Assembly: GCA_028713995.1 (NCBI GenBank)
Contig: JAQTNF010000040.1
Span: 1 to 36,166 of the forward strand
Length of the DNA stretch: 36,166 nucleotides
From: Deltaproteobacteria bacterium
GTDB lineage: Bacteria; Myxococcota_A; Polyangia; JAAYKL01
Direction of reading: 5' to 3'
Each line of letters starts with the position of its first letter. The first letter of the stretch is position 1. The notes under the pieces are model-generated. The model was not told the origin of the DNA. It saw only the letters and a program-made list of their open reading frames with translations, and searched no databases. Positions 7,104 through 15,135 of this stretch are shown piece after piece. The position numbers and the translations under genes were made by a program.

Positions 7104-8063
7104 TCAGCCGTCCTCGGGCTCCGCGAGCTTCGCGGCGATCTGCGGGTAGTTCTTCTCGAGGCACTCGGGGCACATGCCGTGGCTGAAGACGGCGTTCGAG
7201 TGCTTCTCCACGTAGGCCTCGATGCGCGTCCAGTAACCCTTGTCGTCGCGCACCTTCCTGCACCACGCGCAGACCGGCAGGAGCCCGGAGAGCTGCTTGA
7301 CCTCGTCGAGGGCGGCCTGCATCTCGGCCGCGAGCCTTGTCTTCTCCTCGGCGATCGCGTGGATCTCGGCGTACTGCCGGCCGACCATGGCCGCCGCGCG
7401 CTCGAAGACGAAGATCGCCACCAAGGCGATGACGAGGAGCACGATCGCGGTCAGGACCAGGTCCGTTCGCTGCAGCTCCCTGACCTTGGCGTTGGCGGCC
7501 TCGTCGTAGGCGAGCACGATCGCGTCCATGCCATCGAGGAAGGCGGGCTCGTGGGAGAGGATGACCCGCGTGCTCCGCAGGAGCTCCTCGCGTCCGGGTG
7601 CCGCCGGATCGCCTCCGGCTCCGATGGCCGCAACCCGGCCCGCGGCCCTCTCGATCACATGGAAATGGGGCTCGATCCCGGCAAAGAGCGCCCCGATATC
7701 GCGCTCCGTCGCCTCGGGGAGATCCGGCATCGCGCCCCGACGCTCGAGCTTTTCGTGCGAGCTCGCCCACTGCCGACGCACGTATTCGATCTCCCTTGCG
7801 GCCCGTGCCGCGTCGCCCGCGCCGCCGGCGTGGAGGACGATCAGGGCCAGCTTGGCGAGCTTCTGGCTCAGCATGCGCTGGCGCCCGGCCTGGTCGACGA
7901 TCCGCGAGTCGCGCTCGTGCTTCTCGATGGTCTTCTGGATGCTCACCTGCGTGAGGACGAGGCAGATCGCGATGAGCGAGAGGCCGACCAGGTACGTGAC
8001 GCGCAGCCGCCTGGCCGGCATCCTCGCGGTTGGGGTTTCCCGGGGTGTGTCACTCTCGGCCAA
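7104..8063 (-). CDS. membrane sensor with PilJ-like input domain and C-terminal Cys-rich motif
   Basis: 319 aa. One transmembrane helix near residues 22-42, a periplasmic helical domain with the PilJ/type IV pili chemoreceptor signature DQAGRQRMLSQKLAKLAL, a second helix near residues 201-219, a short coiled coil, and a cytoplasmic C-terminus containing LPVCAWCRKVRDDKGYW and FSHGMCPECLEKNYP. The latter is a CxxC/CxxC motif, presumably metal-binding, that is often found at the ends of bacterial receiver and PAS proteins and has no assigned function that I know of. No kinase, cyclase or methyl-accepting domain follows, so output must go through a partner. The start is TTG at 8063, backed by GGGAGG 5 bases upstream; the first in-frame ATG (8021) has no properly spaced site. 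It is convergent with bioB. Confidence 0.82.
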   Translation of the reverse strand: MAESDTPRETPTARMPARRLRVTYLVGLSLIAICLVLTQVSIQKTIEKHERDSRIVDQAGRQRMLSQKLAKLALIVLHAGGAGDAARAAREIEYVRRQWASSHEKLERRGAMPDLPEATERDIGALFAGIEPHFHVIERAAGRVAAIGAGGDPAAPGREELLRSTRVILSHEPAFLDGMDAIVLAYDEAANAKVRELQRTDLVLTAIVLLVIALVAIFVFERAAAMVGRQYAEIHAIAEEKTRLAAEMQAALDEVKQLSGLLPVCAWCRKVRDDKGYWTRIEAYVEKHSNAVFSHGMCPECLEKNYPQIAAKLAEPEDG

Positions 8064-8150
8064 GCTCGCCTCCCTGCCCGCGGCCCCGGAAGGAAGCGTA
8101 GCACGACCGCGGGGAAAATCATGTCGGGAGGACGTCGCGTGCGGCCCGGC

Positions 8151-8528
8151 TCACTTCCCCACGAACTTTTCCGGATTGGCGTCGAACTGCGGTTTGCAGG
8201 CCGGACAGCAGAAGTAATACCATTTCCCCTGGTACTGAGATTTCGGCGTGTCGGCGGCCACCGTGAGCCCGTTCTTCGTCACCGGGCACGTGGCCTTGGC
8301 GCCGACCGGGGCCTCCGTATCGAACGCTGTCGGAGCCGTGCCCGGCACGGCCGCCGGTGCCATGGCCATTTGCATGGCCATCGGTGCGGAAGGCGCGGGT
8401 GTTGAAGGCGCCGGTGCGGCGGGCGCCTCAGGCGCCGGAGCCGGCGGCGGAGCAGCGGTCTGGCTGCAGCACGCACACAGCAGCGCGGTCGCGACAACAA
8501 CGGTGATTCCTGCGGAATTGAGCCCCAT
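8151..8528 (-). CDS. YHS-domain lipoprotein
   Basis: 125 aa. A signal peptide ends in LLCAC with the lipidated cysteine at about C20, followed by an Ala/Pro-rich spacer (residues 25-70) and a C-terminal YHS domain: CPVTKNG, then YYFCCPACKPQFDANPEKF. YHS domains bind transition metals through such cysteines and occur in copper- and heavy-metal-handling proteins and oxygenase-associated proteins. It is probably an envelope-anchored metal-binding protein; the metal cannot be told from the sequence. The ATG at 8528 has GAGGAGG 6 bases upstream. It lies 87 bases before the membrane sensor gene on the same strand, so the two could be co-transcribed. Confidence 0.82.
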   Translation of the reverse strand: MGLNSAGITVVVATALLCACCSQTAAPPPAPAPEAPAAPAPSTPAPSAPMAMQMAMAPAAVPGTAPTAFDTEAPVGAKATCPVTKNGLTVAADTPKSQYQGKWYYFCCPACKPQFDANPEKFVGK

Positions 8529-8687
8529 GGCGTCCTCCTCTTTGGTTTCCGGACGTGCCGGTTGCAGGGAGCATAGCACGCGCCCTGCGATTGTCCGCTT
8601 CGCTCGTTTTCGCGCCGGACGGATCGCTTGTGGGCCGTGGGGCTTGGGAGTTACACTCGACCCAGGCTAGAGACGCGGGAGGTCCGC

Positions 8688-9512
8688 ATGGCCGAGACAC
8701 GGTTGGTTCTCCTCGTCCTTGCGTTCTGGCTCACGGCTCCGTGGGCCGGATGCGGCGGCAGCGGCGGCAACGGAAGCCACACCGCCGCGGACGCCTCGGC
8801 GAACAGCGACGCCGGGACCGACTCCGACTCCGATTCCGACACTGATTCCGACACTGACGGTGACGCGGACTCCGCCCCGGGATCGGACGCGGGCGACGAC
8901 ACCGGCTCCGACTCCGGTTCGGATACCGGCACCGCCGGCTGTGAGCCCGCGACCGACGCGACAAAGACCGCGGTCGTATTCGACATCGACGCGACGCTCA
9001 CGACGGGCGACTCCGAGTACGCGAAGCAGATCGCCATCCCGAGTTACGACCCGGCCATGCGCTCCAAGGCGAACGCGCTCGCCCAGGGCTACGCGGCGCG
9101 CGGCTACAAGGTGGTGTACATCACGGCGCGCGGCGTGAGCGTGAGCCTCCTCGACGGCACGAGCGCGACCGATGCGACGACCGCATGGCTCCACAAGCAC
9201 GGCTTCCCGCGGCTCGAAGGCACCGTGTCCCTGTCCCCGGGCCTCGGCGCGAGCGGCGCGGCCGCGACCACCTACAAGACCGGCGTGATGCAGAAACTCA
9301 AGGGCCAGGGATACGTCCTCGCCTACGCGTACGGCAATTCCACGACCGACATCGATGCGTACCAGAACGCGACCATCGAGAACGACCGCATCTTCCTGGT
9401 CGGGAGCCTTTCCGGCCAGGCGTCGAGCTACGGCGTCGAGCCGATCCCCGATGCGGACGCGTACGCGAACCACGTCGCCGCATATCTGCCGTCCGTGCCG
9501 TGCGCGAACTGA
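8688..9512 (+). CDS. HAD-superfamily phosphatase-like lipoprotein with Ser-Asp linker
   Basis: 274 aa. A lipoprotein signal (APWAGC, C22) is followed by a Ser/Asp/Thr/Gly linker (residues about 40-82) and a HAD domain. Motif I is VVFDIDATLTTGD with D99 and D101, motif II is VYITAR with T146, a lysine in TTYKTGVMQKL may serve as motif III, and YGNSTTDIDAY is motif IV. The layout resembles LNS2/lipin-like or secreted acid-phosphatase HAD proteins; a phosphomonoester substrate outside the cytoplasmic membrane is inference. The linker is of the same kind as in the lipoproteins at 11462 and 34977. The ATG at 8688 follows GGGAGGT; the in-frame start at 8628 lacks such a site. It is convergent with the Nudix gene. 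Confidence 0.82.
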   Translation: MAETRLVLLVLAFWLTAPWAGCGGSGGNGSHTAADASANSDAGTDSDSDSDTDSDTDGDADSAPGSDAGDDTGSDSGSDTGTAGCEPATDATKTAVVFDIDATLTTGDSEYAKQIAIPSYDPAMRSKANALAQGYAARGYKVVYITARGVSVSLLDGTSATDATTAWLHKHGFPRLEGTVSLSPGLGASGAAATTYKTGVMQKLKGQGYVLAYAYGNSTTDIDAYQNATIENDRIFLVGSLSGQASSYGVEPIPDADAYANHVAAYLPSVPCAN

Positions 9513-9535
9513 GCTCAGTGGACGGACGGCCTCGG

Positions 9536-9949
9536 TCAGAACGCGACCCTCTCCCAGACCTCGACCAGCCCGGGCACGGTCGGAAGAGACGGAATCTCCG
9601 AGGGAGGCAGCCAGCGCATCTCCACGTTCTCCCAGTCGAGCCGTGGCCGCGCGTCCTGCGACAGCGCGAAGCGGAACGGATGCACCAGATAGCTCCGCCC
9701 GGAAGCCTCGTCGCGTACGAGCACGGGCTCTCCGCGCGTCTCGAGCACCGCTTGAGCCGGCCCCACCCCGAGCTCCTCGCCGAGCTCGATCCACGCCTGG
9801 GCGAGCGCGTCCCCGCTTTCGAGATGACCCGACACGCCGGACCAGCGCCCCTGGTACGTTCCCACACGCTGCGAGCGCTTGAGTAGCAAAACCTCACCAC
9901 ATCTCGTGAGGAAAGCCGTGATGACCGGGATCGGGATCGAATCCGCCAT
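9536..9949 (-). CDS. Nudix hydrolase-like protein with altered Nudix box
   Basis: 137 aa. The N-terminus (PIPVITAFLTRCGEVLLLKRS) and the box GHLESGDALAQAWIELGEEL identify a Nudix fold, which hydrolyses nucleoside diphosphates linked to another moiety. Compared with the consensus GX5EX7REUXEEXGU, the box is one residue short and the conserved Arg is replaced by Ile; the metal-binding Glu-Glu pair and the preceding Glu are kept. The N-terminal part resembles members acting on isopentenyl diphosphate or dinucleotides, but the substrate is unknown. The ATG at 9949 lies 8 bases after the stop of the TPR gene and has no good SD, so translational coupling is likely. A longer in-frame start would overlap the TPR gene by about 50 codons. 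Confidence 0.75.
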   Translation of the reverse strand: MADSIPIPVITAFLTRCGEVLLLKRSQRVGTYQGRWSGVSGHLESGDALAQAWIELGEELGVGPAQAVLETRGEPVLVRDEASGRSYLVHPFRFALSQDARPRLDWENVEMRWLPPSEIPSLPTVPGLVEVWERVAF

Positions 9950-9957
9950 GCAAGGAG

Positions 9958-11235
9958 CTACTTGGCGGGACCCTGGGGCTTGCAGGCTAACCTGCGTTTC
10001 TCGATGTCCGTCCTGCTCACGCCCACGAGATCGCCCTTGAGCGCGTCCTCGTAGTGCTTCTGCCCTGCGTCGTAGAGCCGCCGCCCGCACGCGATGTCGC
10101 CGAGCAGCGCGAACGCCCGGGACAGGTTGGGCTGCATGGTGATGGCCTGGTTCAGGAAGCTGCTCGCCTGCGTGAAACGCTGAAGCTTGTAGTAGACCTC
10201 GCCGGAGTGCAGGAACACCTTCACCTCGCCCGGAGCCATGGCCTTGGCCTTGTCGAGCGATTCGAGCGCCGCGTCCGTGTTGCCCGAGGCGTACTCAATG
10301 TCCGCGAGGAGCAGGTATGCGTCCGCCAGGTTAGGGACGATCTCGATGGCCTTCTCAAGGGCCGTCTTGGCGTCCGCGGTCTTGTTCTGGGAAAGGAGCG
10401 CACGGCCCAGGCCCAGAAACGCGGTGCCGCGGCCCGGCTCGGCCTCGATGGCCTTGCGGAACGCCCCCTCGGCGCCCGCGACGTTGTTCATGGCCAGCAT
10501 GACATCGCCCAGGGCCTGGTACGCCTCGCCCCAATTCGCCCGGATGGCGATGGCCGTGTTCAGCTCGCTCACAGCCTCGGGGCCCGCGCCCAGGAGCCGC
10601 CCGTAGTTGAAGTGGGCCAAGCACGAGGCCGGCTGCCTGCCAACGGCCGTCTTGAACGCGGCGAGCGCGCCCGTCTTGTCCTGTTTGACCTCAAGCGCGA
10701 GCCCGAGCCCCACATCGGCCACATAGTCCGCGCCCGCCTGGAGCGCGGCCCGGTACGCATCGACGGCCTTGTCGTAATCGCCCTGCCTCAGGTACGCCTC
10801 GGCGAGCCCGGTCTGGCCGCGCGCCTTGTCGCCCTTGTCGACCGCCTTCTGGAACTCCTCCACGGCGCGCGCCGAGCGGTCGAACGACAGCCAGAACCAG
10901 CCCGAGCACACGTCGCCCACCGAGCCGTCCTTGTGGCGGCGTGAGACCCCACGGCAGCCGTTCTTGGACTGGTCGAACTTGCCGCCCACCATGTCGATCC
11001 TCACCAGCCCGAACTCGGCCTCGCCGAAGGCCGGCTGCGCCTTGAGCGCCTGGTTGTAGGTCTTCTTGGCGTCGTCGAGCCGGCGCGCCTCCACATACAG
11101 GTCGCCGAGCTGCACGAGCTTGCCCGCGTCGCTGCCCACGGTTCCAGCCAGAGCGTCGAGCGGATTGCCCCTCTGCGCGGTGGCCGCGCCGGAAATCATC
11201 AAAAGACCAAGGCCCACCAGCACTGCACGCATCAT
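9958..11235 (-). CDS. exported TPR protein
   Basis: 425 aa. A signal peptide (MMRAVLVGLGLLMISGAATA, cleavage probably after ATA) is followed by about nine to ten tetratricopeptide repeats, recognisable from the recurring pattern in GLAEAYLRQGDYDKAVDAYR, GDVMLAMNNVAGAEGAFRKA and LADIEYASGNTDAALESLDK. TPR superhelices scaffold protein complexes; here it probably acts in the periplasm. Five cysteines in the N-terminal and C-terminal parts could form disulfides. Two adjacent ATGs (11235, 11232) follow AAGGAGG with spacings of 5 and 8 bases. A TATGAT-like -10 lies about 40 bases upstream. The Nudix gene follows closely; the partner complex is unknown. Confidence 0.85.
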   Translation of the reverse strand: MMRAVLVGLGLLMISGAATAQRGNPLDALAGTVGSDAGKLVQLGDLYVEARRLDDAKKTYNQALKAQPAFGEAEFGLVRIDMVGGKFDQSKNGCRGVSRRHKDGSVGDVCSGWFWLSFDRSARAVEEFQKAVDKGDKARGQTGLAEAYLRQGDYDKAVDAYRAALQAGADYVADVGLGLALEVKQDKTGALAAFKTAVGRQPASCLAHFNYGRLLGAGPEAVSELNTAIAIRANWGEAYQALGDVMLAMNNVAGAEGAFRKAIEAEPGRGTAFLGLGRALLSQNKTADAKTALEKAIEIVPNLADAYLLLADIEYASGNTDAALESLDKAKAMAPGEVKVFLHSGEVYYKLQRFTQASSFLNQAITMQPNLSRAFALLGDIACGRRLYDAGQKHYEDALKGDLVGVSRTDIEKRRLACKPQGPAK

Positions 11236-11461
11236 GAGTTCCTCCTTCCCAAAAATGTCAGAACGAGAGCCTATCATAAAAATCCGTTCCTGGCGTTTTC
11301 CCTAAATCTTGGACGATTTGTCCGACGCGGGTGTTCAAAAATAACGCAACGCCTACCGACGATTTTCGTCTCTCTGGTTTCTCTGGACAAAAAGGTTCCG
11401 TCCGAATAAACGACCAAATGCACTTACTAAAAACAACGGGCTGATAGCCGGAGGTGATTTC

Positions 11462-11797
11462 ATGATGAAAACTGGCGGATTGTGGGTTGTGGTGTTCCTG
11501 GGCGCGCTCGTGCTGGCCGTAGGCTGCGGAGGGAGCAACGCCAGCGACGACGACACCGGCACGGGCTGGGACGGCGGTCCGGACGGAAGCAGCGACACCG
11601 ACTCGGATTCGGATTCGGACTCCGATTCGGATTCGGACAGCGACACCGACAGCGACGGCGACACCGACGGCGACAGTGACAGCGACAGCGACGGCGACAG
11701 TGACAGCGACGGGGACACCGACAGCGATAGCGACAGCGACAACACGGACACGGGCTATAAGACCATGTGGCCGTGCCTGATTTGCGACGAGAAGTAG
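11462..11797 (+). CDS. Ser-Asp repeat lipoprotein
   Basis: 111 aa. A signal peptide ends at VLAVGC (lipidated C22), followed by an acidic linker made almost wholly of Ser-Asp, Thr-Asp and Gly-Asp dipeptides (residues about 43-95) and a short tail containing WPCLICDEK. There is no catalytic domain. Such repeats act as extended, often calcium-binding stalks that hold a domain away from the cell surface; here the only cargo is the CxxC tail, so this may be a truncated or minimal stalk protein. The start follows GGAGGTGATTTC (spacing 7). The preceding 226 bases are unusually A+T-rich and hold promoters for both directions. Confidence 0.75.
   Translation: MMKTGGLWVVVFLGALVLAVGCGGSNASDDDTGTGWDGGPDGSSDTDSDSDSDSDSDSDSDTDSDGDTDGDSDSDSDGDSDSDGDTDSDSDSDNTDTGYKTMWPCLICDEK
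11589..11745 (+). repeat. Ser-Asp coding hexanucleotide repeat tract
   Basis: Imperfect tandem hexamers of the type GATTCG/GACAGC/GACACC, encoding Asp-Ser, Asp-Thr and Asp-Gly. The tract is long enough to be unstable by slippage, but unit changes of 6 bases keep the reading frame. Similar tracts lie at about 8805-8935 (plus) and 34677-34902 (minus). Confidence 0.7.
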
Positions 11798-11933
11798 CCC
11801 CGTCCCCGCCGGATTCCCCGCCCCATCGCACCCTTGCCCCCTTGGTGTTGACAAAGGAAATCCCGCATGCTTGGACCTCATGGAGAGCAACGGAGGACGA
11901 CCCTCCGACGGCTCGATTGCCAAGGAGCAAGAT

Positions 11934-12716
11934 ATGACTCGACATGCCGACGTCGCGCAGATGAGGGCCAGGCACCGCATCGTCGCGACCTTCGACTACG
12001 AGCCCGCCAGGATCGAGCACGGCTACACCATGAAGATTCTCAGGATCGACGTGGGCAAGGGGCTCATCGAGATCCGGCCGGTGACTTCGCAGATGCGCGA
12101 TCTTTTCATCGGCGGCAAGGGCTTCGACCTGCGGCTCATGTGGGACGAAGCGAGCCCCGCCATGAAATGGGACAGCCCCGAAAACCCCATCTGCATCTCG
12201 TCGGGCCCGCTCGGCGGGACAACGTCCTACTCGGGCGCCGGGAAATCCATCGTGACGTCCATCTCGCCGGCCACGGGCGCGCCCATCGACAGCAACGTGG
12301 GCGGCTACTTCGGCCCGTTCCTCAAGTTCGCGGGTTTCGACGCGCTCGTCGTGGTCGGCAAGTCCGACGAGGAGCGCGTGGTGGTCATCGACAGCGCGGC
12401 GAAGCGCGTCACCATCGAGACCGCGCCGGACGAGGCCGTGGACAGCCACGTGCTCGCGGAGCAGCTCACGAGCATGTACGCGGCGAGCCCCAACGACCGG
12501 CTCAACGTGGCGGTGGTGTCCGCGGGCCGCGGCGCGGAGCACACGTTCATCGGCTGCCTCAACTTCTCGTGGTTCGACTGGCGCAGGGACGGGGTGCGCC
12601 TCAAGCAGGCCGGACGCGGCGGGATCGGCTCCGTCCTGCGCAACAAGAAGGTGAAGGCCATCGTGGCGCACGTGGCGCCGTGGCGTCCCAGGTGGACGAT
12701 CACGGTCGGCGCCTAG
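11934..12716 (+). CDS. aldehyde:ferredoxin oxidoreductase N-terminal domain, stand-alone
   Basis: 260 aa. From residue 33 (MKILRIDVGKG) it follows the N-terminal domain of tungsten aldehyde:ferredoxin oxidoreductase (AFOR): FIGGKGFDLRLMWDE, the pterin-contacting SGPLGGTTSYSGAGKS, NVGGYFGPFLKFAGFDALVV and AGRGGIGSVLRNKKVKAI. In complete enzymes of about 600 residues, two more domains follow with the cysteines for the [4Fe-4S] cluster and the rest of the cofactor pocket; here the protein stops 15 residues later, and the next gene's ribosome binding site follows at once. No remains of the later domains are seen in any frame. It may be a natural split subunit or a deletion product. The ATG at 11934 has AAGGAG 6 bases upstream. 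A TTGACA lies at 11848-11853. It forms an operon with the next two genes. Confidence 0.82.
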   Translation: MTRHADVAQMRARHRIVATFDYEPARIEHGYTMKILRIDVGKGLIEIRPVTSQMRDLFIGGKGFDLRLMWDEASPAMKWDSPENPICISSGPLGGTTSYSGAGKSIVTSISPATGAPIDSNVGGYFGPFLKFAGFDALVVVGKSDEERVVVIDSAAKRVTIETAPDEAVDSHVLAEQLTSMYAASPNDRLNVAVVSAGRGAEHTFIGCLNFSWFDWRRDGVRLKQAGRGGIGSVLRNKKVKAIVAHVAPWRPRWTITVGA

Positions 12717-12734
12717 ATTAAGGAGCGGAGCACC

Positions 12735-13226
12735 ATGGAAGTCGCCAAGATCGACCGCATCCTCGACAAATGGCGCCGGGATCCGGATTTTCTCATCGAG
12801 ATTCTTCAGGATGTCCAGGACGAGCAACGCTACCTGCCCGAGGACGCCGTGCGCCATGTGGCCGACGCGCTCAAGGTGCCGCTCGCGCGCGCCTACCACA
12901 TCGCCACGTTCTACAAGGCGTTCAGCCTGAAGCCGCGCGGCAAGCGCATCATCCAGGTGTGCATGGGAACCGCGTGCCACGTGAAGGGCGCGACGCGGGT
13001 GCTCGAGGCCTTCTCGCGCGAGCTCGGTGTGGCGCCCGGCGGGACCACCGCGGATCTGGAGTTCAGCCTCGAGGCCGTGCGCTGCCTGGGCTGCTGCAGC
13101 CTCGCGCCGGCCGTGACGGTCGGAGACGAGCTCGTGGGCGAGGTGGGCGCCGCGGACGCGGACAAGCTTCTCAGGCGCTCGCCCAAGGAGCCGGCAAAGA
13201 AGGGAGGCGGCCATGCAGCGCGTTGA
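12735..13226 (+). CDS. NuoE/HymA-like [2Fe-2S] subunit
   Basis: 163 aa. It has a thioredoxin-like [2Fe-2S] domain as in NuoE of complex I and the HymA/HndA subunits of NAD(P)-linked and electron-bifurcating enzymes. The N-terminal helical part contains YLPEDAVRHVADAL and HIATFYKAF; the cluster ligands are C76-x4-C81 (VCMGTACHVKG) and C117-x3-C121 (RCLGCCSLAPAV). It passes electrons between the NuoF-like flavoprotein and a partner. The SD (AAGGAG) lies between the AFOR-N stop and the ATG at 12735; the end overlaps the next start by 14 bases. No other complex I subunit is nearby, so it belongs to a soluble complex. Confidence 0.93.
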   Translation: MEVAKIDRILDKWRRDPDFLIEILQDVQDEQRYLPEDAVRHVADALKVPLARAYHIATFYKAFSLKPRGKRIIQVCMGTACHVKGATRVLEAFSRELGVAPGGTTADLEFSLEAVRCLGCCSLAPAVTVGDELVGEVGAADADKLLRRSPKEPAKKGGGHAAR

Positions 13227-15093
13227 TCTCAGGAACCTCGGGACCGAGGCCGAGGCCGAGCGCAGGCGCCTCGCGTCCTACAAGCGGCTGCTCATGGTCT
13301 GCACCGGCACGGGCTGCGTGTCCGCAAAGGCGTTCTCCATCCGCGACGAGCTCGCGAGAGAATTGAAGGCGCGGGGGCTCGAACGCGACTTCCTTGTCAT
13401 CTCCACCGGCTGCAACGGCTTCTGCGCCATGGGCCCCATCATGGTCGTGCAGCCCGAGGGCATCTTCTACGAAAAGCTCAAGGCCAAGGATCTCGCGCGC
13501 ATCGTCGACGAGCACCTCACGGGCGGCCGACCGGTCGAGTCCCTCATGCACAAGGATCTCGCTTCGGGCCGAGCCACCCCGCGCATGAAGGACATCCCGT
13601 TCTTCGCGAAGCAGGAGCTCATCGCCCTGCGCAACAAGGGCATCGTCGACCCCGAGAGCGTGGACTCGTACCTGGCGCGCGGCGGCTACGAGGCGCTCGC
13701 CCAGGCGCTCACGAAGATGACACCCGCCGAGGTCGTCGCCGAGGTTCGGCGCTCGGGCCTGCGCGGCCGCGGAGGCGGCGGATTCCCAACCGGCGTCAAG
13801 TGGGAGTCGTGCATCGCGGCGGTCGTAAAGACGGGCAAGCCGCCCGTGATCGTGTGCAACGGCGACGAGGGCGATCCCGGCGCGTTCATGGATCGCTCGA
13901 TCGTGGAGACCGACCCCCACTCCGTGCTTGAGGGCATGTGCCTCGGCGCGTACGCCGTGGGCGCAAAGGAGGGCTACGTCTACATCCGCAAGGAGTACCC
14001 GCTCGCCATGACGCGCCTCGAGAAGGCCATCGCCGCGGCGCGCGAGCGCGGCCTGCTCGGCAAGGGCATCCTCGGCACCGATTTCGAGTTTGACATCGTC
14101 GTCCATCGGGGCGCGGGCGCGTTCGTTTGCGGCGAGTCCACGGCGCTCATGGCGTCCATGGAGGGGCGCCCCGGGGAGCCGCGCGCCAAGTACGTGCACA
14201 ACGTGGAGCAGGGCTACAAGGGCCGGCCCACGGTGCTCAACAACGTGGAGACCTGGGCCAACGTGCCGGTCATCGTGGACAAGGGCGGCGCCTGGTTCGG
14301 CGCCATCGGCACGGGCGACGTGAGCCGCGATCCGTGGGGCGGTTCCTCCGGCACCAAGGTGTTCTCGCTCGTGGGCAACATCAACAACACGGGCCTCGTC
14401 GAGGTGCCCATGGGCATGACTCTGCGCGAAATCATCTTCGACATCGGCGGCGGCATCCCGCGCGGTCGCGCTTTCAAGTGCGTGCAGACCGGCGGGCCTT
14501 CGGGCGGCTGTTTGCCCGCGTCGTTCCTCGACGAGCCGGTCGACTTCGACACGCTCACCAAGGCCGGCTCCATGATGGGCTCCGGCGGCATGATCGTCAT
14601 GGACGACCACACCTGCATGGTCGACGTGGCCAAGTACTTCATCGAGTTCCTCAAGGACGAGTCGTGCGGCAAGTGCACGCCGTGCCGCGAGGGCCTCATC
14701 GGCCTGTACGAGATCCTCAATCGCATCTCGCAGGGCGCAGGAAGCGAGCCCGACCTCGCCGAGCTCGAGCGCATCTCATCGGTGATGGCCGAGGGCGCCC
14801 TGTGCGCGCTCGGCTCGACCGCGCCCAACCCGGTCCTGTCCACGCTCCGCTACTTCAAGGACGAGTACGTATGCCACGTGCGCGACCGCCGCTGTCCGGC
14901 CGGCGTGTGCAAGGCGCTCATCCGGTACGACATCACCGAGGCGTGCACCGGGTGCATGGTCTGCGCGAAGAAATGTCCATCCGACGCCATCACCGGCGTG
15001 AAGAAAGAGCGGCACGTCATCCACCACGAGAAATGCATCAAGTGCGGCATCTGCATGGACGTGTGCAAGTTCGACGCCGTGCGGGTGGAGTAG
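13213..15093 (+). CDS. NuoF/HymB-like NADH-binding flavoprotein with extra ferredoxin domains
   Basis: 626 aa. Order: an N-terminal thioredoxin-like [2Fe-2S] domain (C30-x4-C35 and C67-x3-C71); the FMN and NADH sites (GRGGGGFPTGVKW, GDEGDPGAFMDR, AFVCGESTALMASMEG); a SLBB region; the NuoF [4Fe-4S] motif C485-x2-C488-x2-C491 with its fourth Cys in ALCALGS; and a C-terminal 2[4Fe-4S] ferredoxin domain (CTGCMVCAKKCP, CIKCGICMDVCK). This is the architecture of HymB/HndC-type subunits of bifurcating hydrogenases, formate dehydrogenases and tungsten oxidoreductases, which link NAD(H) and ferredoxin. The hydrogenase alpha subunit that often follows is absent; the only possible partner here is the AFOR-N protein. 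The ATG at 13213 has GGAGG close upstream. Confidence 0.95.
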   Translation: MQRVDLRNLGTEAEAERRRLASYKRLLMVCTGTGCVSAKAFSIRDELARELKARGLERDFLVISTGCNGFCAMGPIMVVQPEGIFYEKLKAKDLARIVDEHLTGGRPVESLMHKDLASGRATPRMKDIPFFAKQELIALRNKGIVDPESVDSYLARGGYEALAQALTKMTPAEVVAEVRRSGLRGRGGGGFPTGVKWESCIAAVVKTGKPPVIVCNGDEGDPGAFMDRSIVETDPHSVLEGMCLGAYAVGAKEGYVYIRKEYPLAMTRLEKAIAAARERGLLGKGILGTDFEFDIVVHRGAGAFVCGESTALMASMEGRPGEPRAKYVHNVEQGYKGRPTVLNNVETWANVPVIVDKGGAWFGAIGTGDVSRDPWGGSSGTKVFSLVGNINNTGLVEVPMGMTLREIIFDIGGGIPRGRAFKCVQTGGPSGGCLPASFLDEPVDFDTLTKAGSMMGSGGMIVMDDHTCMVDVAKYFIEFLKDESCGKCTPCREGLIGLYEILNRISQGAGSEPDLAELERISSVMAEGALCALGSTAPNPVLSTLRYFKDEYVCHVRDRRCPAGVCKALIRYDITEACTGCMVCAKKCPSDAITGVKKERHVIHHEKCIKCGICMDVCKFDAVRVE

Positions 15094-15135
15094 GCCGACC
15101 CCTGACTTTGGCTGCCAGAGGAAATCCGCCCGGCT

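Noticed and set aside
11589-11745. Short tandem repeats as a possible CRISPR array
   Set aside because: Units are 6 bases without spacers and lie in frame inside a lipoprotein gene; they encode Ser-Asp repeats.
12700-12740. Frameshift that would extend the AFOR-like protein into its missing domains
   Set aside because: Only about 18 bases separate its stop from the NuoE start, and no other frame nearby encodes AFOR domain 2 or 3 motifs.
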